From assembly GCA_018812585.1 (NCBI GenBank), contig JAHJDJ010000325.1:1-42524 (forward strand): 42,524 nucleotides of DNA. The letters run 5' to 3'. Source of the DNA: a bacterium (GTDB lineage: Bacteria; Electryoneota; B3-LCP). Numbering within the stretch: the stretch's first letter is position 1; each line of letters opens with the position of its first letter. Shown here piece by piece: positions 38,079 through 42,524 of the stretch. Position numbers and translations under genes: made by a program. The notes beneath the pieces were generated by a model. That model was given only the letters and a program-made list of their open reading frames with translations. It made no database searches and was not told the DNA's origin.

Positions 38079-38125
38079 GTCGGATTCTGCCATAGGCACT
38101 CCTTCGGAGGGAGAATCCGACCTAC
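38079..38125 (-). repeat. REP-like GTAG hairpin, GTCGGATTC family copy 2
   Basis: gtcggattc ... gaatccgac ctac; inner ctcc-ttc-ggag stem. Confidence 0.75.
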
Positions 38126-38144
38126 CTGTCGCACTTGAACGAAC

Positions 38145-38172
38145 AAAAAAACCCGCCCTCTGGCGGGTTTTT
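38145..38172. terminator. Bidirectional Rho-independent terminator
   Basis: aaaaaacccgcc ctct ggcgggttttt. Confidence 0.88.
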
Positions 38173-38192
38173 CTTTAGGTATTCAGTATCTC

Positions 38193-39359
38193 TTATTTCA
38201 TCAGGAATGCTTTGCGCGTATGCACAAATCCACCGGCGCGCATCTGGACTAAGTAGAGACCAGAGGCCACATTCGGAGCATCCCAGATCACCGTATGATA
38301 ACCTGCTTTCAACTGCTTGTCGATTAATGTTGTTACTTTGCTGCCCAGGATGTTGTAGACGTCGATACGGACATTGGCAACATCCGGTAATCCGAATTGG
38401 AATTGAGTTGACGGATTGAAGGGATTGGGATAAGGCGGCGCCATGAAGAATACGTCGGGGATGGGCGACGTGATAAACTCGGTTGTTTCCCAGCCCTCAA
38501 CTTCCCAACCGACCAGATTCGCTTCCAGACCATCGGAACCTGCCGCGCCTTCTTTTTCAAAGGGGAAGCTGTCTTCAGCGATGATGGCGCCGGTAAGGTA
38601 AACGCCGGAATGTACCTGATAAAGGTACAAACCTGCGGGAGCGCCTCCGGGAATCGACTGTGACAGGGTACGCGCCAGACTGCCGCTGGTCGGCATAGTT
38701 AAACCGGTACGCGTAAGCAGAGGCCCGTATATATTGCCGTTGGGCAGGACAAGATCAATCCAGACGTCGTAAGTTACCGGTGTCTGGATGTTGTTGGCGA
38801 TTACAACATTATAATCGAAGGAGCCGCCTATCACCGGCAGCGAAATTGGGGGATCCACTGGCGCTGCGGTCACGGTCAAGTCGGTTGTGCCACCCAGAGA
38901 TGCGGTCATAACATCAGGAAACTCGACACCGTAAAGGATGGGATCGTCCATAAGTGGAGCCAGGAATTCCGTGACAGACTCAGAGTAATAGGTTCCGACT
39001 GTCGGTGAGGCGGCATTAAAAGCGCGCAGGAAAATCCAGCCACCTTCAGCGGGCGCGGTTCCTGGCAGCACGAAATTGCCAGCGGACGGCGCGCCGCCTG
39101 TCATAGCGACGAAACAGGCGCCCATCAAAACGTCATCGCCAGTGGGAAGGCCATTCAGGGCCGGTGGATTCATGCCGTTGCCTTCGCTGTCCCAGATCAA
39201 CTGCAGAAGAGATCCAGAAGCTAAAGGCTGACCATTTTCATCCGCTACGACGCCAAAGAAGCCGGAGGCGTAATTTGTGGCGGTTATCATGTAGGGTTGG
39301 GCTTGCAAACCGCCAACCAAAGCCAATGTCAGAATGATGACAGCTATAAGTCGTTTCAT
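38193..39359 (-). CDS. Secreted protein with T9SS type A-like C-terminal sorting domain
   Basis: Signal peptide MKRLIAVIILTLALVGGLQAQ; C-terminus YPNPFNPSTQFQFGLPDVANVRIDVYNILGSKVTTLIDKQLKAGYHTVIWDAPNVASGLYLVQMRAGGFVHTRKAFLMK. Confidence 0.88.
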   Translation of the reverse strand: MKRLIAVIILTLALVGGLQAQPYMITATNYASGFFGVVADENGQPLASGSLLQLIWDSEGNGMNPPALNGLPTGDDVLMGACFVAMTGGAPSAGNFVLPGTAPAEGGWIFLRAFNAASPTVGTYYSESVTEFLAPLMDDPILYGVEFPDVMTASLGGTTDLTVTAAPVDPPISLPVIGGSFDYNVVIANNIQTPVTYDVWIDLVLPNGNIYGPLLTRTGLTMPTSGSLARTLSQSIPGGAPAGLYLYQVHSGVYLTGAIIAEDSFPFEKEGAAGSDGLEANLVGWEVEGWETTEFITSPIPDVFFMAPPYPNPFNPSTQFQFGLPDVANVRIDVYNILGSKVTTLIDKQLKAGYHTVIWDAPNVASGLYLVQMRAGGFVHTRKAFLMK

Positions 39360-40198
39360 TGCGCACCTCCCTTTGCTGAAGAAGCCGGCGCGGTTGTATT
39401 TGTGATTGCTGTTGGCATAGGTGGTCTTCCAATTATCTCCAAAGCATCTAAATCGGGGTAGTATCCTCCGGGGCCGCGGGAATCCAAACCGGTTGGACCA
39501 GGCTGCGGGTAGGTCCAATTAAATCCCGGATGCCCTGGTGCTATGTAAACCCAGTACCCTTTGCAGGGTTCGAATTCGGTCAGGTTACCCTGCCAGAGTG
39601 CGGCGTCGTTTTTCCAAGCGTAGGTATGATTGCCTGAAGCGGCGTCATAACTCATAATCAAGTCGGATAAGAACAGATAAACGCCTCCCTGAAATCCGCT
39701 CATCCCGGCATTGGTCAGAGAAGTCGGCATCGCCCAAACGGAACCGACAGCGTTATATCCCGGTGAGATTGCGCCCATATTGTAGGTCGGTTCTTCAATG
39801 ACGTTGCCGTAAGCAACGATGGTCTGCACGGCAGGATGATCGGGCTGCACGTAGACCCAGTAAGCTTCAGCTTCAGAAAGTTCGCTGAACTCTCCTGCCC
39901 ATTGACTGGTAGTGCTGTTGTACCAGGCTATCTGGAATCTTGCGGAAGTCGGATTCCAGCGTATGATCTGATCAGATTCTTCCACTGTCGCGCCGCCGGT
40001 CAATTGATCACTCAGCACGTTATTCAGCGCTTTGTTATCTGGAAGGAGGGGGAAGGAGATCTGGGTAAATCCCGGTTGCACGTCCAGTTTCCAAAAACCG
40101 ACGGTATTCGATGGGCCGGAATCAGTCGCGAAAACGGTACAGGGAAGCAGTATCGCAGCAGCCATCAACGCATAAATCATTCTGCTGATCATCATCAC
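39356..40198 (-). CDS. Secreted hypothetical protein with internal duplication
   Basis: Signal peptide; repeats ...AWYNSTTSQWAGEFSELSEAEAYWVYVQPDHPAVQ and ...AWKNDAALWQGNLTEFEPCKGYWVYIAPGHPGFN; 4-nt overlap with downstream gene. Confidence 0.75.
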   Translation of the reverse strand: MMMISRMIYALMAAAILLPCTVFATDSGPSNTVGFWKLDVQPGFTQISFPLLPDNKALNNVLSDQLTGGATVEESDQIIRWNPTSARFQIAWYNSTTSQWAGEFSELSEAEAYWVYVQPDHPAVQTIVAYGNVIEEPTYNMGAISPGYNAVGSVWAMPTSLTNAGMSGFQGGVYLFLSDLIMSYDAASGNHTYAWKNDAALWQGNLTEFEPCKGYWVYIAPGHPGFNWTYPQPGPTGLDSRGPGGYYPDLDALEIIGRPPMPTAITNTTAPASSAKGGAQ

Positions 40199-40416
40199 TC
40201 CATTGAGGGAATCGCATTTTTATCGAGCTGTCTAAGAATATAATACATTATATTGCAAAAATCAAGTGAAATTTTTTTTCTCCTCACGATTTTCATTTTT
40301 TCCACGTCAGCATTGCAAAATCGGTCGGAATTCATTATATTTAAACCCGGACAACCAGACGCGCATCCTTGATATCTCTGAACATTTCGTAAAATCATCG
40401 AAAATAAGGGTGACTC

Positions 40417-41082
40417 TTGCTATATAATTCCAGGCGAGTTCTTTTCTGGATGACGCTGTTTGCCATCGCCATGGCCTATCTGGAAGCGACGGTGGTGGTC
40501 TATCTGCGCATGCTGTATTATCCCGATGGTTTCGATTTTCCGCTGATGCCAACGCCCCCAATGGTCATGTTTATCGAGTTAGGCCGGGAAGCCGCGACCA
40601 TCATCATGCTGGTGGCGGTGGGGATTATCGCAGGACGAAGTAAAATCGAGCGGTTCGCTTACCTGATTTTTGCTTTTGGCGTCTGGGATATCATGTATTA
40701 CGTCTGGTTGAAGGTACAAATTGGCTGGCCGGACTCTCTCTTGACCTGGGACATTCTCTTTTTGATACCAACGATCTGGGCAGGACCGGTCATCGCGCCA
40801 GTGTTAGTCTCACTTACCATGATCTGGGCGGCGCTGTGGATTATCCGCAAACAGGATGCGGGCATCACTCCGCATTTCGCCCGCTGGGCCTGGTGGGTGG
40901 AGATCTTTGCTGGACTTATAATCATCATCTCTTTTATCTGGGACGCTAAGAACGTTGCTGCAGGAGGTTATCCGAACGCCTTCCGCTGGGAAATCTTTCT
41001 GATTGGTTTGCTGCTGGGGATAAACGTATTTATCCGTGAAATACGCAAACCGGCTAACCGACTGCAAGGACATGGGGCATGA
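40417..41082 (+). CDS. Hypothetical polytopic membrane protein
   Basis: Multiple TM segments; TTG start; ATGA overlap with trmB. Confidence 0.75.
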   Translation: MLYNSRRVLFWMTLFAIAMAYLEATVVVYLRMLYYPDGFDFPLMPTPPMVMFIELGREAATIIMLVAVGIIAGRSKIERFAYLIFAFGVWDIMYYVWLKVQIGWPDSLLTWDILFLIPTIWAGPVIAPVLVSLTMIWAALWIIRKQDAGITPHFARWAWWVEIFAGLIIIISFIWDAKNVAAGGYPNAFRWEIFLIGLLLGINVFIREIRKPANRLQGHGA

Positions 41083-41750
41083 ATCAGCAGCAGTTTCAAC
41101 GTGACGCTTATCTTGCACGCATCTGTGATCAGAATGTAGATATTTTCGATGACAAGTATCACTGGAATTTCCAGCCGGAGGATCTTCCGCTGGATCCCCG
41201 TGCTGAATTTGCTCATTGTAAGCGCACCTTTCTGGAGATCGGGTTCGGGCATGGCGAGGTGCTGGAGGAGCTGATTCCACGACATCCAGACACCGGCTTC
41301 ATCGCCATAGAGAGGCGGCCGCCCCGGGTGAGGAAATGCCTGAAGCGGATGCAGCGCGTGGGTGAGCAGCGCGCCAAGCTGATGCGCGTCAACCTGGAAC
41401 TGCTGCGGCGCAGACTTTTTGTCCCGGGTTCATTTGACGATATTTTGATTAACCATCCCGATCCGTGGCCTAAAAGTCGTCACGGGCATCACCGCCTTTT
41501 TCAAGCAGAAACGATTGACTGGTTGGCAGATATCTTAATCGCAGGCGGCATTGTCGAAGTGGCCAGCGACCACACGGAATATTTCTTCACCATCCTGCAT
41601 CTGTTTGAGACGCACCCGCAGTTCGAAAGCCTGATGCCTCCCCCCTGCTACACCGACCAGCCTATTCCCAACAGACCAACCAGCCGCTTTGAGATACACA
41701 AGCGCCGTTCCGGCTTGACGGTGCGGGTGATGAGGTTTGGGAAGAAGTAG
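41079..41750 (+). CDS. trmB: tRNA (guanine-N7-)-methyltransferase
   Basis: FLEIGFGHGEVLEELIPRHPDTGFIAIER; INHPDPWPKSRHGHHRLFQ. Confidence 0.93.
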   Translation: MNQQQFQRDAYLARICDQNVDIFDDKYHWNFQPEDLPLDPRAEFAHCKRTFLEIGFGHGEVLEELIPRHPDTGFIAIERRPPRVRKCLKRMQRVGEQRAKLMRVNLELLRRRLFVPGSFDDILINHPDPWPKSRHGHHRLFQAETIDWLADILIAGGIVEVASDHTEYFFTILHLFETHPQFESLMPPPCYTDQPIPNRPTSRFEIHKRRSGLTVRVMRFGKK

Positions 41751-41979
41751 CAAAATCCCTTACTTGAAAATCTCATCCATCCCGAAATTATCTCTTGACA
41801 TTTTGAAAATATGGTAGTATATTGAATATTACCGGACAATGCCGGAGGTGTAAAACCACCGGCTACTAACATGGATATCACCCGGATCAATCGCTGAAGT
41901 TTGAATCCACAATAATAGCCGCGGGCTTGTCCGCCTCTGGCGGGTTTTATACCCACGGGAAAGTCCAAAGCCAATAAAA

Positions 41980-42041
41980 CACGGTCATTGCGAGGAAAAG
42001 CGCAGACGTAGTCTAAGCGATCCGAAGCAATCTTCGCGCCC
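41980..42041 (+). repeat. Interspersed repeat with conserved ends, second copy
   Basis: cacggtcattgcga ... gcaatcttcgcgccc; see 9878-9937. Confidence 0.75.
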
Positions 42042-42121
42042 AGTCTCCTACGCAAATCCTTTTAATCCGTGTAATCCATGGTTCAGACAATTTGAAAATC
42101 TTATTAAAACAGGAGCCCCCC

Positions 42122-42524
42122 ATGCGCACCCTGATTCTTTTACTCACCCTCCCCACCCTCCTTTTCGCGCAGGATTTGCAGTTTCAATTCGAGCCGGAAG
42201 CATTCCCGGTGGAAATAGAGGGTTTTCAAGTGTACAGTCCCTGGGCTGGGTGCAGCTCAGAATCCAAGCCGGAACTGTGTGACATTGATGCCGACGGCGA
42301 TCTGGACTTTTTCGTGGGCGAGTTTTTGGGCTATTGTGAGTTTTACGAGAATATCGGTGACGGCAATAATCCTGATTTTATTTTTTCTTCTGGTGATTTC
42401 GATTCTATGACCATTGATGCGCGTTTCAATCCCTGTTTCGGAGATATTGACGCAGATGGTGATTTTGATCTGATCTTTTCAGATGATCACCCACATTTGT
42501 GGTTGTATGAAAATATTGGGGATT
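42122..42524 (+). CDS. Secreted FG-GAP/VCBS-like repeat protein (partial, runs off window end)
   Basis: Signal peptide MRTLILLLTLPTLLFAQ; repeated DIDADGDLDFFVGEF...LYENIGD units. Confidence 0.88.
   Translation, partial: MRTLILLLTLPTLLFAQDLQFQFEPEAFPVEIEGFQVYSPWAGCSSESKPELCDIDADGDLDFFVGEFLGYCEFYENIGDGNNPDFIFSSGDFDSMTIDARFNPCFGDIDADGDFDLIFSDDHPHLWLYENIGD

Noticed and set aside
41926-41955. Terminator-like hairpin ccgcctctggcggg
   Set aside because: Only a 5-bp stem, not adjacent to a gene end, and within repeat-rich intergenic DNA.
1-42524. CRISPR array or classical defence island
   Set aside because: No regularly spaced direct repeats with unique spacers, no cas genes, no restriction-modification or recognised defence genes; repeats found are palindromic intergenic elements or insertion-bracketing duplications.

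Overview
42.5 kb bacterial chromosomal window, probably from an FCB-type or candidate-phylum lineage (GWxTD protein, T9SS-like C-terminal sorting domain, COX24-like mini-ORF). Most of it is ordinary housekeeping: a partial ALDH7; a thiGHSE operon; a minus-strand run of sppA, HU, xseA/xseB, dxs, nadK, ftsY, rimO, GWxTD protein and ldcA; a plus-strand purine-nucleoside block (CNT transporter, adenosine deaminase, PNP); MscS; LptF/G; OmpA; two SAM methyltransferases; a B12-binding-type radical SAM protein; trmB; and two tandem tRNA-Ser genes. The unusual material is in the accessory islands. (1) A 124-bp direct repeat duplicates the 3' end and terminator of a 3TM-holin gene and brackets a visibly AT-rich ~1.2 kb DUF2335-type cassette, next to a two-gene holin/C39-like peptidase module. 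(2) A ~450-bp unit carrying a four-helix-bundle (S23/IVP-like) gene is bracketed by an 18-bp duplication of the tRNA-Ser(GCU) 3' end. (3) Five dispersed hairpins share a GTAG foot, like RAYT-associated REP elements. (4) A 39-bp motif occurs in four copies in one intergenic island. (5) A second interspersed element has conserved ends and a variable palindromic core. (6) A histidine-kinase-like protein has apparently lost its phosphoacceptor residues. (7) Two small genes absent from the ORF track were found: a 30-aa TTG-start COX24/mS38-like ORF and a 49-aa ORF. All calls come from reading the sequence by eye; no database search was run.
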